A DNA stretch of 64,000 nt from Ga0077527 sp945862135 (lineage in GTDB: Bacteria; Pseudomonadota; Gammaproteobacteria; Burkholderiales; SG8-41): assembly GCA_964203275.1 (NCBI GenBank), contig CAXNMF010000003.1:255723-319722 (forward strand), in the 5' to 3' direction. The notes under the pieces are model-generated. The model saw nothing but the letters and a program-made list of their open reading frames with translations. It did no database searches and was not told the DNA's origin. A program made the position numbers and the translations under genes. Positions 1-7,910 of the stretch are shown here, piece after piece (the first letter of the stretch is position 1; each line of letters begins with the position of its first letter).

Positions 1-10
1 GCACCTGACT

Positions 11-340
11 GTGGACCGGAACACGCCACCGTCTCCGCTGCAATGGCCGTTGACGGCGATTCTGGCGATCACGGTGCCGCCGCTTGCACTGGCCGCATGG
101 ATCCTACTCAGCGGCGGCAAGCGTGAACTCTATTTCCGTTCAGTCTGGATACGCGCGGGGGCCGTCACGCTGGCCATCGGCACTCTGCCGTTATTGACCG
201 TGATCGTTCTGGCGAAAGTCGGGATATGGCCGGACCCGAATCCCAACCCGGTCGGTTTGGGCCTGCTGTTTGTTGCAGCCGCTGTGCTGGCGTCCATTCT
301 GACGCTGGTCGGAATCCTGCGCGTCCCGGCGCAGTCCTGA
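11..340 (+). CDS. Small integral membrane protein, unknown function (possibly 5'-truncated)
   Basis: The 109-residue frame begins at a GTG and stays open to the window edge, so the true start may lie upstream of the window. Three hydrophobic stretches are visible, at about residues 13-35, 48-70 and 80-104, consistent with three membrane spans. A proline/asparagine-rich turn (PDPNPNP) sits between the second and third. I do not recognise the family and see no catalytic motif. It ends 35 bases before the 3' end of a convergent methyltransferase gene. Confidence 0.55.
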   Translation: MDRNTPPSPLQWPLTAILAITVPPLALAAWILLSGGKRELYFRSVWIRAGAVTLAIGTLPLLTVIVLAKVGIWPDPNPNPVGLGLLFVAAAVLASILTLVGILRVPAQS

Positions 341-374
341 CAATAGCAAGCCGGCCACTGCGGCCGGCATTACA

Positions 375-1511
375 TCAGCGCGCGCCCAATCGCCACAAGG
401 TGGTCATCTCGGCCGATCGCGCGGCATGCAGCGGGTCATTCGGGTCACGCGCCTTGGGATGTTGCGGACGCGAATTCTTGCTGTCGATGACCTGCAGCCC
501 CGCAGCTTCAATCATCGCCATCAGTTCCGCGCGCGTGCGCAGGCCCAGATGTTCGGCAATATCCGACAACAACAACCAGCCTTCACCACCGGGTTCAAGG
601 TGCGCCGCCAGGCCGGCGATGAAACCTTTGAGCATGCGGCTGCCCTGATCGTAAACCGCGCGTTCAATCGGCGCGCTGGGCGTCGACGGTATCCACGGCG
701 GATTACAGACGATCAATGGCGCGCGACCTTCGGGGAACAGATCAGCTTCGACGACCTCAACCTTTTCTTCCATGCCGAGGCGTTTGATGTTGTCGCGGGC
801 GCAGGCAATCGCGCGCGCATCGTTTTCAGTGGCAATGACGCGCGCAACGCCACGCTTGGCGAGAATCGCGGCCAGCACACCGGTACCGGTGCCGATATCA
901 AAGGCCAGCGTTTCTGCCGGCAGCGGCGCACCGGCGACGAGGCCAACGTATTCGCTGCGGATCGGCGCAAATACGCCGTAATGCGGGTGGATGCGCGCTG
1001 TCAGCGCTTTGACTTCAACACCCTTTTTGCGCCACTCATGCGCACCGATCAGGCCGAGCAGTTCGCGCAATGAAGCCACACAGGGCTCCGTGCCCGGACC
1101 CCAGGCCTCCGTGCAGGCTTCACGCGCATCGGGCGCGCGGCCCAGCGGAATCGTGTAATCGGCATCAAACGGGATCAGCAGCATCGACAGCGTATGCGCA
1201 CGCTGCGCCTGGATCTGGCGATGGCGGTGGAAGGCCGCGCCGGGCGTGGTGTCGGGTTCAGCCTGTTTGCGCTTGGGCTTGCGCGGTTTATCCACGCGGC
1301 GCATCAGCGCCTGCAGCAGTTGCCGTGCATTCTGGAAATCACTGCGCCACAACAGGCCGACGCCTTCGGAGGCGAGCCGGAAGGCCGTGTCCGCGGTCAT
1401 CGTGTCATCAGCGATCACCACACGTTTGGGGGCCGCGGCGCCATTTTCGGCATGCCAGCGTGCGGAAGGCGGTTCCTGGCCTTCGGGTAAAAAAATCTGG
1501 GGGTATTCCAT
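375..1511 (-). CDS. Class I SAM-dependent methyltransferase (PrmC/RsmC-like)
   Basis: A 378-residue protein with a poorly conserved N-terminal half and a Rossmann methyltransferase domain in the C-terminal half. Motif I reads DIGTGTG at about residues 205-211. The acidic end of strand 2 is ATEND at about 227-231. Motif IV is NPPW at about 270-273, which is typical of enzymes methylating planar amide or exocyclic amino nitrogens, such as PrmC (glutamine) and RsmC (guanine N2). The substrate is inferred only at this level. It is probably cytosolic. It starts at ATG 1511 and is transcribed alone, convergent with the membrane-protein gene to its left. Confidence 0.8.
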   Translation of the reverse strand: MEYPQIFLPEGQEPPSARWHAENGAAAPKRVVIADDTMTADTAFRLASEGVGLLWRSDFQNARQLLQALMRRVDKPRKPKRKQAEPDTTPGAAFHRHRQIQAQRAHTLSMLLIPFDADYTIPLGRAPDAREACTEAWGPGTEPCVASLRELLGLIGAHEWRKKGVEVKALTARIHPHYGVFAPIRSEYVGLVAGAPLPAETLAFDIGTGTGVLAAILAKRGVARVIATENDARAIACARDNIKRLGMEEKVEVVEADLFPEGRAPLIVCNPPWIPSTPSAPIERAVYDQGSRMLKGFIAGLAAHLEPGGEGWLLLSDIAEHLGLRTRAELMAMIEAAGLQVIDSKNSRPQHPKARDPNDPLHAARSAEMTTLWRLGAR

Positions 1512-1583
1512 GAGTTCACTGCTTTCCGCCGGTAAACGCCGGGGCCGGCACAGGCGCAGAGTGCGCCGCGGGGCGAAGCATAA

Positions 1584-1608
1584 CAGGGATGCCCGGATGG
1601 CATCCCTG
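1584..1608 (-). terminator. Hairpin downstream of the periplasmic protein gene
   Basis: A perfect 10-bp inverted repeat (CAGGGATGCC / GGCATCCCTG) with a 5-base loop lies 14 bases past the stop codon of the leftward gene at 1623. There is no strong T run, so intrinsic termination is plausible but not certain. Confidence 0.45.
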
Positions 1609-1622
1609 AGGCGGTGAACGCT

Positions 1623-2372
1623 TTATTTCTTGCCGGCGCCGAACGACGAATGCAGGGCAGTGAACGGACCACGCAGGCCCTGAGCCGATTTGGCAATCGC
1701 CTCGCGGTCACCGGAAGACAGCGCCTGTTTCAGCACATCCAGCGCGCGGGTTTCATTGGCCATCAGTTTGTTCAGCCCTTCACGCCGCTCGGCAGAGGGC
1801 GCAATCACGGAATCAATATTGGCTGAACGCACTTTGGCCCAGCGCTGATCAGCCTCACTGAAAAGAGTGCTGATTTTGGCGACATCGGCATCCGTGAGTT
1901 GCTCGCCGGTTTTGCCTAGGGCCGTCAGATGTATCGCCTCCATCGGATCATGAAAACGAATGACGTCATCCAGCAGGTACGGCATGTTCAGGCGCTGGCG
2001 CATGTCGATGAAGGTCTGGCGCACGACCTTGAGCTCATCACGCGCCTTGGGAAAATCCGCGCCGGTATCGACAATGCGGGCAGCGGCAGCGATCTTTTGA
2101 TCGATCTTCTCGATGTCGGAGGGCCATTGCGGGTCACCGCCCTGTGCGGTCGCGTATTTCTGCTTGAAACCATTCCATTGCACGCCCAATTTGCTGACTG
2201 CGCGTTTGGCTTCTTCCGGTTGCGGAGGAGTACGGTTGATCACGCCAAAGGCGGGCACAAATGCGCGATCCAGTGCGACCATGTCCTCCCGCAGATCCGC
2301 CGCTGTAGTCGTCAACGGATACAGCATCAGTAGCAACAGGCAACGGAATGCAAAGTTCAGGATGGGTTTCAT
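1623..2372 (-). CDS. Predicted periplasmic helical protein, unknown function
   Basis: A 249-residue protein with a clear Sec signal peptide: basic start MKP, hydrophobic LLLLMLYPL core, and likely cleavage after TTTAA near residue 24. The mature part is alanine/lysine/glutamate-rich and looks almost entirely alpha-helical, possibly a helical bundle. No CXXCH haem site or metal motif is visible, so it is not a cytochrome c'. Upstream lie an AT-rich palindrome and a TTGA-N6-TCAA box suggesting oxygen- or nitric-oxide-responsive control. I do not recognise the family. Confidence 0.7.
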   Translation of the reverse strand: MKPILNFAFRCLLLLMLYPLTTTAADLREDMVALDRAFVPAFGVINRTPPQPEEAKRAVSKLGVQWNGFKQKYATAQGGDPQWPSDIEKIDQKIAAAARIVDTGADFPKARDELKVVRQTFIDMRQRLNMPYLLDDVIRFHDPMEAIHLTALGKTGEQLTDADVAKISTLFSEADQRWAKVRSANIDSVIAPSAERREGLNKLMANETRALDVLKQALSSGDREAIAKSAQGLRGPFTALHSSFGAGKK

Positions 2373-2411
2373 GGCGCAGGTCTCCGGATAGGGAAATTGA
2401 GTATCCAGGTA

Positions 2412-2435
2412 AAATATTAGTATTTTCTAATATTT
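2412..2435 (-). promoter_or_regulatory. AT-rich palindrome in the promoter of the periplasmic protein gene
   Basis: A perfect 9-bp inverted repeat (AAATATTAG / CTAATATTT) around a TATTTT spacer, about 40-63 bases upstream of start codon 2372. It would hold the -10 region if the adjacent FNR-like box is centred near -41, so it could be promoter sequence, an operator, or both. Confidence 0.4.
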
Positions 2436-2440
2436 AAGGC

Positions 2441-2454
2441 TTGACCTGCATCAA
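2441..2454 (-). promoter_or_regulatory. Candidate FNR/Anr/Dnr-type binding site
   Basis: TTGACCTGCATCAA is a TTGA-N6-TCAA dyad, one base off the classical FNR/Anr consensus (TTGAT-N4-ATCAA). It is centred about 75 bases upstream of start codon 2372. The adjacent AT-rich segment is in the right place for a -10 element of a class II activated promoter. Confidence 0.5.
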
Positions 2455-2514
2455 GGCTGAGGGAATTGAAGCGCCCGGGACGGTCGCATCTGCGACGCAA
2501 TCTCCTTGATCCAG

Positions 2515-2538
2515 AAAAAAAGGGCCGTGAGGCCCTTT
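2515..2538 (-). terminator. Rho-independent terminator of the DUF2189 gene
   Basis: On the minus strand an AAAGGGCC / GGCCCTTT stem with loop TCAC is followed by a continuous T run. It lies 25 bases after the DUF2189 stop codon. Confidence 0.85.
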
Positions 2539-2562
2539 GTTGTGCAATCCGCAGCAGTGCCG

Positions 2563-3360
2563 TTATGAATCGTTCGCCGGCCACGCACTCGCATCAATCG
2601 TGTCGCGATAGGCATGCCATGTTGCATGTCCGAGCACCGGTATCGTCACCGCCAGCCCAAGCAGCGCGGTGAGAAATCCGATCGCGGTCAGCCCCACGAT
2701 CAGCAGCGCCCACACCACCATCACCCGCTTGTTGCGCAACACGGCATTCACGCTGGTGACAATCGCGGTGATGGCATCGGCCTGACGGTCACAGATCATC
2801 GGCAGCGAGAAGGCGCTGAACACAAAAGTCAGCAACGCAAAAATGGAACCGACCGCCGAACCGATGGCAAGGAACAACGCGAGCTTCCACACATCCATCG
2901 CACCGCTGTCGGGGAAAAACACGTGCACCATGGAACCTGCGCGCGCCCACACCAGGAACAGCACCAGCAGCGCCAGCGCAAACACCATCACATTGCCCAG
3001 CGCCTTGCGTTTCTCGACGAGGCAGCGGCCGATCGAAGGCTGCAGCCCGCGCTCAAGCTGGCGGCTGATCGAATACAAACCCATGGCCAGTACCGGCGCG
3101 ACGAACACAAAACCCGACAACAGGATCAGCGCCGACCAGTAACTGCCGACCTTCAAGCCGATGCCGGTGACGATCCACGACAGGATGACGATGACAATGC
3201 CGTAGCCGAGGCTTTGCTTCGGCGCGCGTTTGAAATCCGCCCAGCCTTTGCGCAGCCAATTGAACGGCATGTCCGTAGTGAGTTGATGAAACGGCGCCGC
3301 AAATGGCAGCGGCGCCGTTTCAGTGGACTGCGTATGTTGCTGCACCTGGCTTTCCGTCAT
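2563..3360 (-). CDS. DUF2189-family integral membrane protein
   Basis: A 265-residue inner-membrane protein. A short polar N-terminus (about 45 residues) leads into the amphipathic GWADFKRAPKQSLGYG segment characteristic of DUF2189, followed by about six hydrophobic segments. Function is unknown. Start 3360 is chosen because GGAGGGG lies 5 bases before that ATG; an upstream in-frame GTG at 3378 falls before the ribosome site. It follows the UGSC selenoprotein gene by 24 bases on the same strand and is probably co-transcribed with it. Confidence 0.8.
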   Translation of the reverse strand: MTESQVQQHTQSTETAPLPFAAPFHQLTTDMPFNWLRKGWADFKRAPKQSLGYGIVIVILSWIVTGIGLKVGSYWSALILLSGFVFVAPVLAMGLYSISRQLERGLQPSIGRCLVEKRKALGNVMVFALALLVLFLVWARAGSMVHVFFPDSGAMDVWKLALFLAIGSAVGSIFALLTFVFSAFSLPMICDRQADAITAIVTSVNAVLRNKRVMVVWALLIVGLTAIGFLTALLGLAVTIPVLGHATWHAYRDTIDASAWPANDS

Positions 3361-3384
3361 TTCCACCCCTCCGTGCAACGACGT

Positions 3385-3918
3385 TTACTGCTGGCCTTTC
3401 AGCAACAAATCCACCACCTGCGGCGTAATCTCCGCCGCGCGCTGATCCATCTGCTCCGGCGTCAGGTTGGCGATCGGATGCGGCATCGCCAGGAATTTCA
3501 GATCCGGCACACCCCAGGTACGCGCCATCGCCTTGCCGGTGACAATGAACAAATGCGTCACGATCGACGCCGACGGGATGCCCTGCTGTTCAAATACGAT
3601 GCTGTCGAGCACACTGCCCGAGCTGCATGACCCTCAGTCGCCGACGCCTGCAACAATGATGTCGCAGTTCTGTTTGTACTCGGCAATCATTTCCGGGCTC
3701 GGCGCGGAGCCCGCACTTTTCTTGCGGCGGATCACATGCGCTTTGGCGCCGTGTTGCGTTTCGAGAAGGCCGGCGATGCGCAGCAGCAACTGGTCGGAGT
3801 TGTGTTTGGTGTTGTCGACCAGACCGATGCGCAGACCCTTCAGCGATTTCGGGCGCGGCACAAAGTTGATCTTGCGACTGCTGACTTCAGTGGTGGGATC
3901 GTAGATCTGGATGCTCAT
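3385..3918 (-). CDS. UGSC-family selenoprotein (Sec encoded by in-frame UGA)
   Basis: Two open frames in the same phase are separated by one TGA at 3634-3636. Read through as selenocysteine they give a 177-residue protein with Sec at position 95 in the motif GD-U-GSC, the signature of the UGSC-containing selenoproteins described from marine metagenomes. The N-terminal half (LRIGLVDNTKHN, then CDIIVAGVGD) looks like an alpha/beta nucleotide-binding-like fold. The C-terminal half continues GSCSSGSVLDS to the stop at 3385. U95 and C98 form a UxxC redox pair. A hairpin with a short G-containing loop begins 12 bases after the UGA. A normal start with AAGGAGG upstream supports expression. A pseudogene reading is unlikely because the motif is exact on both sides of the stop. 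Confidence 0.88.
3605..3621 (-). promoter_or_regulatory. Candidate bacterial SECIS hairpin of the UGSC gene
   Basis: On the coding strand TCGGGC / GCTCGA form a six-pair stem (one G-U) with the 5-base loop AGTGT. The stem begins 12 bases and the loop 18 bases after the UGA codon, the spacing expected for SelB-dependent recoding in bacteria, and the apical loop contains the expected G. Confidence 0.65.
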
Positions 3919-3957
3919 GGAAACCTCCTTAAAATAACAACAAAAACAAATACTTAG

Positions 3958-4078
3958 CTACAGATTGCACAGAGCGCACAGAGGACTTCAACAACAATAA
4001 ACCCGGTCGCTCTAAATGGCTGGTTTTCTCTGTGCTCTCTGTGCCCTCTGTGGCTAAAGGTTTTTCGCTTTTAAACAG
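3958..4078. repeat. CACAGAG palindromic dispersed repeat, copy 1
   Basis: The left arm contains CACAGAGCGCACAGAG and the right arm CTCTGTGCTCTCTGTG, 15 of 16 bases complementary across a variable centre of about 40 bases. The right flank ends CTAAAG-GTTTTTCGC-TTTTAAAC. A second copy with the same arms and end is at 26250-26402. The element separates the two selenoprotein-locus genes and its end overlaps the stop codon of the gene at 4071. Confidence 0.8.
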
Positions 4079-5108
4079 TCTTTATTTCGTAGGTCACACT
4101 CTGCGAACCGTTCTTGCCGCCCCAGCCGGGGATGTAGCAGGACTGCACGCCGGCCTTGCCGCCGCCGGCGATGACCAGCAGATCCTGCGGCGTGTGCACC
4201 AGTGTCTGCATCGTCGCCTCAGTTTCAGCGGTGACCGGACCCGGACGGATGTTGGCGCGTTGCATTTCGGCATGCGACATTTTGCTGTGCTCGAACACGT
4301 ATTTCTGCACGTCTTCGCGCGACCAGCCCGCCTTCTGCATAATCAACTGGTGTTCGCCGGCGAACACCATCGCGTACTGCGGCTGGCGGTTGGTGCCCGC
4401 CGAGAAACGCATCTGCGCGCAAGCGGTGGTGAGCACACCCTCGGGCGTTGCGCTGAGGCCGTTCGAATATTGATGCACGCCGAGCGCCGCAAAAATGGTT
4501 ACCGCATTCTGCTCGGGCTTGAAGCCGCGCGTGGTGTGGAAGGCCGGCCACGGGCTGTCTTCCTCGTTCTCGGCAATACAGAACGTGTATTTACCGGGAT
4601 GGCCGAGGCTGCTGCGGTCCAGCACGCCGGGCGTGGTGCCGATCACGTTCTGCATCATCAACCGGATGGCACGACCCATGGTGGCATTGGCGCGCCAGCC
4701 CTGACCGAACAGGTTGTCGCCGCTGTTCATGCCGATCTGCTTCGCGATCGGGCCGTTGACCAGCATGAATACTGCGGAGCCGCCGGTGCTGGTGGCCGGG
4801 CCGTGGTAACCGTACAGCGGATCGGCGAGCGCGCGAACGGTGGCGACAATCACCGGCATGTATTCCGGTTTGCAGCCGGCCATCACCGCGTTGATCGCGA
4901 CTTTCTCCGCGGTCACCGACACCTGGCGGTTTTCGATGAATGACAATTGCTCGTCGGGTTTGAGTCCGCCGGCTTCGAGCATGGCCGCGATGCGTTCCGC
5001 GGTCGGCGGAATCACCGGCAGGCCGTCGGTCCAGCCGTTGGCGTAACAAAGTTCGATGGCGCCGCCCAGATCGTCGACGGTGTGCCGACGCGATTTCAGT
5101 TCGATCAT
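4071..5108 (-). CDS. Conserved protein of unknown function, probable partner of the UGSC selenoprotein
   Basis: A 345-residue cytosolic protein with no signal peptide. Notable segments are CYANGWTDGLPVIPPT near residues 23-38, GCKPEYMPVIVATVRAL near 80-96, a glycine/asparagine-rich centre (TSTGGSAVF, GMNSGDNLFGQGW), and a C-terminal AGGGKAGVQSCYIPGWGG. It is not a family I can name. It sits directly upstream of the UGSC selenoprotein on the same strand, separated only by a palindromic repeat, so a shared pathway is likely. The N-terminal acidic/aromatic segment and several cysteines are candidate functional residues. Start ATG 5108 has GGAGGAG upstream. Confidence 0.7.
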   Translation of the reverse strand: MIELKSRRHTVDDLGGAIELCYANGWTDGLPVIPPTAERIAAMLEAGGLKPDEQLSFIENRQVSVTAEKVAINAVMAGCKPEYMPVIVATVRALADPLYGYHGPATSTGGSAVFMLVNGPIAKQIGMNSGDNLFGQGWRANATMGRAIRLMMQNVIGTTPGVLDRSSLGHPGKYTFCIAENEEDSPWPAFHTTRGFKPEQNAVTIFAALGVHQYSNGLSATPEGVLTTACAQMRFSAGTNRQPQYAMVFAGEHQLIMQKAGWSREDVQKYVFEHSKMSHAEMQRANIRPGPVTAETEATMQTLVHTPQDLLVIAGGGKAGVQSCYIPGWGGKNGSQSVTYEIKTV

Positions 5109-5338
5109 GCTGCTCCTCCGGAAGGCCCGGGTTGGCCCGGGTTGTTGGTGGTCAGTCTACTCCAGTTCACGCATCATTCAGCGTTCGTCCACATCGCGAA
5201 AACGCACTGGTCACCCCCGACAGAATGCAAATTGCATGGCCAATAATGCCGTGCCCGACAGCCCCGCCAACTCTGGTAACGTGGCGGACGCAGCAATACA
5301 AGAAAAACAGCAGAACAATCACACCAAGGGAGACCACC

Positions 5339-6160
5339 ATGTTGAAATTCAAGCGCCAGTCCGGCATTGCGCTGGTCATGGCTTCGTTGCTCTTCACCGC
5401 CACCGCAATCGCCCAGACCGCCCCTAAAATCAAGAATACCGGCCACGAGCAAGCGAAGGCCCTGCTCTACGTCGGCAACAGTTTTTATTATTACAACGAC
5501 AGCATGCATTCCAAGGTGCTGGGGCTGGTCGGTGCTGCCGATCCGAAGGCCCGCAGCCAGTACCGCAGTACGTCGATCACCATCAGCGGTTCGGGTTTCA
5601 ACTGGCACGACATGGAATCCTATTTCCGTCCGAACGCGGTTGCGTCGTACTCCTTCGTTGCCGGCAACCAAATCCGCTTCAATAAATTCGACAAGCCCTT
5701 CGATGCGGTGATCATGAACGACTGCAGCCAGTGTCCGGTGCATCCGCAGCTGAAGGGTATGTTCCATGAATATGCCGCGAAACACAGCGCAACTGTTCGC
5801 AAGCACGGCGCCAAGCCCGTGCTGTTCATGACCTGGGCCTACGCCGACAAGCCGGAGATGACGCAGCAACTTGCCGAGGAATACACCATCGCCGGCAATG
5901 CCAACGACGCGCTGGTGATCCCCGCCGGACTCGCCTTCGCCAAAGCGATCAGCAAAAACCAGGACATCGAACTCTACGCCCGCGACAAACGCCACCCGAG
6001 CAAGCTTGGCACCTACCTGTCCGCCTGCACGATCTACGGCGCGCTCTACAACAAGTCGCCGGTCGGCCTGAGCTACACCTTCGGCATTGATCCTGAAACC
6101 GCAAAGTTCCTGCAGGAAGTGGCCTGGGAAACCGTGCAGGAATACTACGGCCGCTCATGA
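5339..6160 (+). CDS. Secreted SGNH/GDSL-like hydrolase
   Basis: A 273-residue protein with a Sec signal peptide (cleavage likely after ATAIA-Q near residue 25). The nucleophile block is LLYVGNSF (serine near 48), close to the GDS/GNS block I of SGNH hydrolases. MNDCSQCP near 127-134 could supply the block III Asn. A C-terminal D-K-R-H near 216-219, followed by PSKLGTYL, matches the block V DxxHPS arrangement. It is likely a periplasmic esterase or acylhydrolase of unknown substrate. Start 5339 is chosen for the signal peptide and the AGGGAG ribosome site; the frame extends upstream without a plausible start. The stop overlaps the next gene by 4 bases (ATGA). Confidence 0.72.
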   Translation: MLKFKRQSGIALVMASLLFTATAIAQTAPKIKNTGHEQAKALLYVGNSFYYYNDSMHSKVLGLVGAADPKARSQYRSTSITISGSGFNWHDMESYFRPNAVASYSFVAGNQIRFNKFDKPFDAVIMNDCSQCPVHPQLKGMFHEYAAKHSATVRKHGAKPVLFMTWAYADKPEMTQQLAEEYTIAGNANDALVIPAGLAFAKAISKNQDIELYARDKRHPSKLGTYLSACTIYGALYNKSPVGLSYTFGIDPETAKFLQEVAWETVQEYYGRS

Positions 6161-6498
6161 CTGAACTGATTCTGCTGGCGGTTTTTTTATCACTCATCTG
6201 GCTGTGGTGGGACAGCATGCAGGCGCGCGAAGTGGCGGTGGCCGCAGCGCGCGCAGCCTGCGAGGCTGAAAGCCTGCAGTTCCTCGACGATACCGTCGGC
6301 ATTGCCAGCATCAAACCCGCGCGCAACGCTGACGGCCGCCTGCTGCTGCAGCGGGCCTATGACTTTGAATTCAGCGACAACGGCGACAATCGTATCCGCG
6401 GCAGCGTGGTGACGTTGGGCAGACGGGTGATCCTGCTCAACGTGATGCCACCTCGTTCATCCGCACCCGCCGTATCGAACGTCATTCCACTGCGTTGA
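6157..6498 (+). CDS. DUF3301-family membrane-anchored protein
   Basis: A 113-residue protein with an N-terminal membrane anchor (residues 3-17, LILLAVFLSLIWLWW) and a cytosolic domain with RAACEAESLQFLDDTV and the basic FEFSDNGDNRIRG segment that mark DUF3301. Function is unknown. It overlaps the SGNH hydrolase stop by 4 bases, so the two are translationally coupled. Confidence 0.78.
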   Translation: MTELILLAVFLSLIWLWWDSMQAREVAVAAARAACEAESLQFLDDTVGIASIKPARNADGRLLLQRAYDFEFSDNGDNRIRGSVVTLGRRVILLNVMPPRSSAPAVSNVIPLR

Positions 6499-6617
6499 TT
6501 CCGCACCCGCGCGGTGCACCCGCACCATTGCTGCGCAGTTGGCGGGTAAACGGTAGCTGGCGGCTGGTGGAATAACTTATGCTTTGTTGACGGGGTCACC
6601 TGACCAGGAGCCCCGCC

Positions 6618-7040
6618 ATGCTCGATCGAACCGTTACCCAGTTTTCGCACGTCAAACCCGGAGACACGCAGTTCCGCACTGACGGACTGCGTGATTTTTT
6701 CATTTACCGAGACCTCGGTGTCGCCGAAGCCACCGCCGGCAAAGTCATTGCCCAGCTGGTGCGCGCCAACAATGCGCCGGAAAAGGGCACCGGCTGGCAC
6801 CGTCATGAAGCCGATTTCCACATCGTCATCATGACCAAGGGCTGGGCCAAGTTCATGTATGAGGACAAGGAAACGCTGGTCAGCGCGGGCGACTGCGTGC
6901 ACCAGCGCCCGGGCATCGTGCATTACCTGTTCGACTATTCGCCGGACATGGAATACATCGAAATCGTCGGCCCGGCGGATTTCAAGACCATCGACATGCC
7001 TGGACCCGCGCCGGTGCCGGCACCTGCACCCTGGAAGTAA
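6618..7040 (+). CDS. Cupin-domain protein
   Basis: A 140-residue single-domain cupin. Cupin motif 1 is GTGWHRHEADFHIVIMTKG (about residues 59-77), with two histidines and a glutamate as candidate metal ligands. Motif 2 is GDCVHQRPGIVHYL (about 94-107), providing another histidine. The substrate is unknown; small cupins of this kind act as dioxygenases, isomerases or sensors. Proline/alanine repeats form the C-terminal tail. The start has GGAGCCCC upstream. The gene stands alone and ends at a bidirectional hairpin. Confidence 0.78.
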   Translation: MLDRTVTQFSHVKPGDTQFRTDGLRDFFIYRDLGVAEATAGKVIAQLVRANNAPEKGTGWHRHEADFHIVIMTKGWAKFMYEDKETLVSAGDCVHQRPGIVHYLFDYSPDMEYIEIVGPADFKTIDMPGPAPVPAPAPWK

Positions 7041-7058
7041 GCAGGATGCAGGGACAAA

Positions 7059-7084
7059 GAGGGGCTTGCTACAGCAAGCCCCTC
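7059..7084. terminator. Bidirectional hairpin between cupin and GST genes
   Basis: A perfect 11-bp stem (GAGGGGCTTGC / GCAAGCCCCTC) with loop TACA lies between two convergent genes. The GST stop codon overlaps its edge. The T run is weak on both sides. Confidence 0.6.
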
Positions 7085-7739
7085 AGAACTCCATGTCGAG
7101 TTCTTCGATGTCGTCGGATTCGAGTTTCGCCGAGGCGATCCATTCCTTCATCTCCGGCATCGCCATGATTTTGCTGCCATAAGCCGTGCATTGCGCATCG
7201 ACCGTCACGTGGTAAGTGAGAAAGCGCGTGACCACCGGCGCATACATCGCATCGGCCATGCAACGCTTTTTGCCGAACAGCCAGGGACCACCATATTCGT
7301 CGAGACATTCGCGCCAGATGGTGGTGATGCGCTCAATGTCGTCGACCGCCTTCGCCCAGATCTTGTAGTTGGGGAAATCGCCCTTCAGATTCATCGGCAG
7401 CGCCGAGCGCAGGCTGCTGAAGCCGGAGTGCATCTCGCCGCAGACTGCACGGCAATGCGCCCGCGCTGCGCGGGTCGTCGGCAGCAGACCGCTTTTGGGT
7501 TTGATTTCATTGAGATATTCGGCAATCGCGAGGGTATCCCAGACCTTGATGCCGTCGTGCTGCAGACAGGGCACCAGAATGGATGGCGCCAGCAACAGCA
7601 GTTCGCGCTTGGCATTGGCATCGTCCGGCGACACGATGACCTCACGGAAGTCGAGTCCGGAAAAACGCGCCAGCAGCCAGCCGCGCAGCGACCAGGATGA
7701 GTAGTTCTTGCTGCTGATGCTCAAAGTCGCCTGCGCCAT
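7083..7739 (-). CDS. Glutathione S-transferase family protein
   Basis: A 218-residue protein with a thioredoxin-like N-terminal domain (SSKNYSSWSLRGWLL; serines near 8-13 replace the tyrosine/serine catalytic site) and the GST cis-proline context LVPCLQHDGIKVWDTLAIAEYL, where DT-A binds the glutathione gamma-glutamyl group. The C-terminal half is all helical. The substrate is unknown. Start ATG 7739 is preferred over the in-frame TTG three codons upstream because only the ATG opens directly into the GST fold. Confidence 0.82.
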   Translation of the reverse strand: MAQATLSISSKNYSSWSLRGWLLARFSGLDFREVIVSPDDANAKRELLLLAPSILVPCLQHDGIKVWDTLAIAEYLNEIKPKSGLLPTTRAARAHCRAVCGEMHSGFSSLRSALPMNLKGDFPNYKIWAKAVDDIERITTIWRECLDEYGGPWLFGKKRCMADAMYAPVVTRFLTYHVTVDAQCTAYGSKIMAMPEMKEWIASAKLESDDIEELDMEF

Positions 7740-7910
7740 GATGCCCAACCCCCATGCGGCAAACCGCCACTGCGCACCTGGATGGTGCCGGCGAACGCCG
7801 TCATAGTGCTGTTAGCAGGAGTCATGCCACACTCGGCAGGGGTGTTGGTGCGATTATTGCGTGAGTCTGGGATGCGCCGGCCCGTCCGCCAATTTTTTCA
7901 GGGGTTGCTG

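Noticed and set aside
2614..3630. Arginine/histidine/glutamine-rich open frame opposite the DUF2189 and UGSC genes
   Set aside because: The composition is typical of an antisense shadow of a high-GC gene, and the sense strand has ribosome sites and terminators.
3634..3636. TGA as an ordinary stop making the UGSC gene a pseudogene or two genes
   Set aside because: The UGSC motif continues exactly in frame, the downstream part is protein-like, and a SECIS-like hairpin is placed correctly.
5132..5338. Upstream extension of the SGNH hydrolase reading frame
   Set aside because: It lacks a ribosome site and would place the signal peptide in the interior of the protein.
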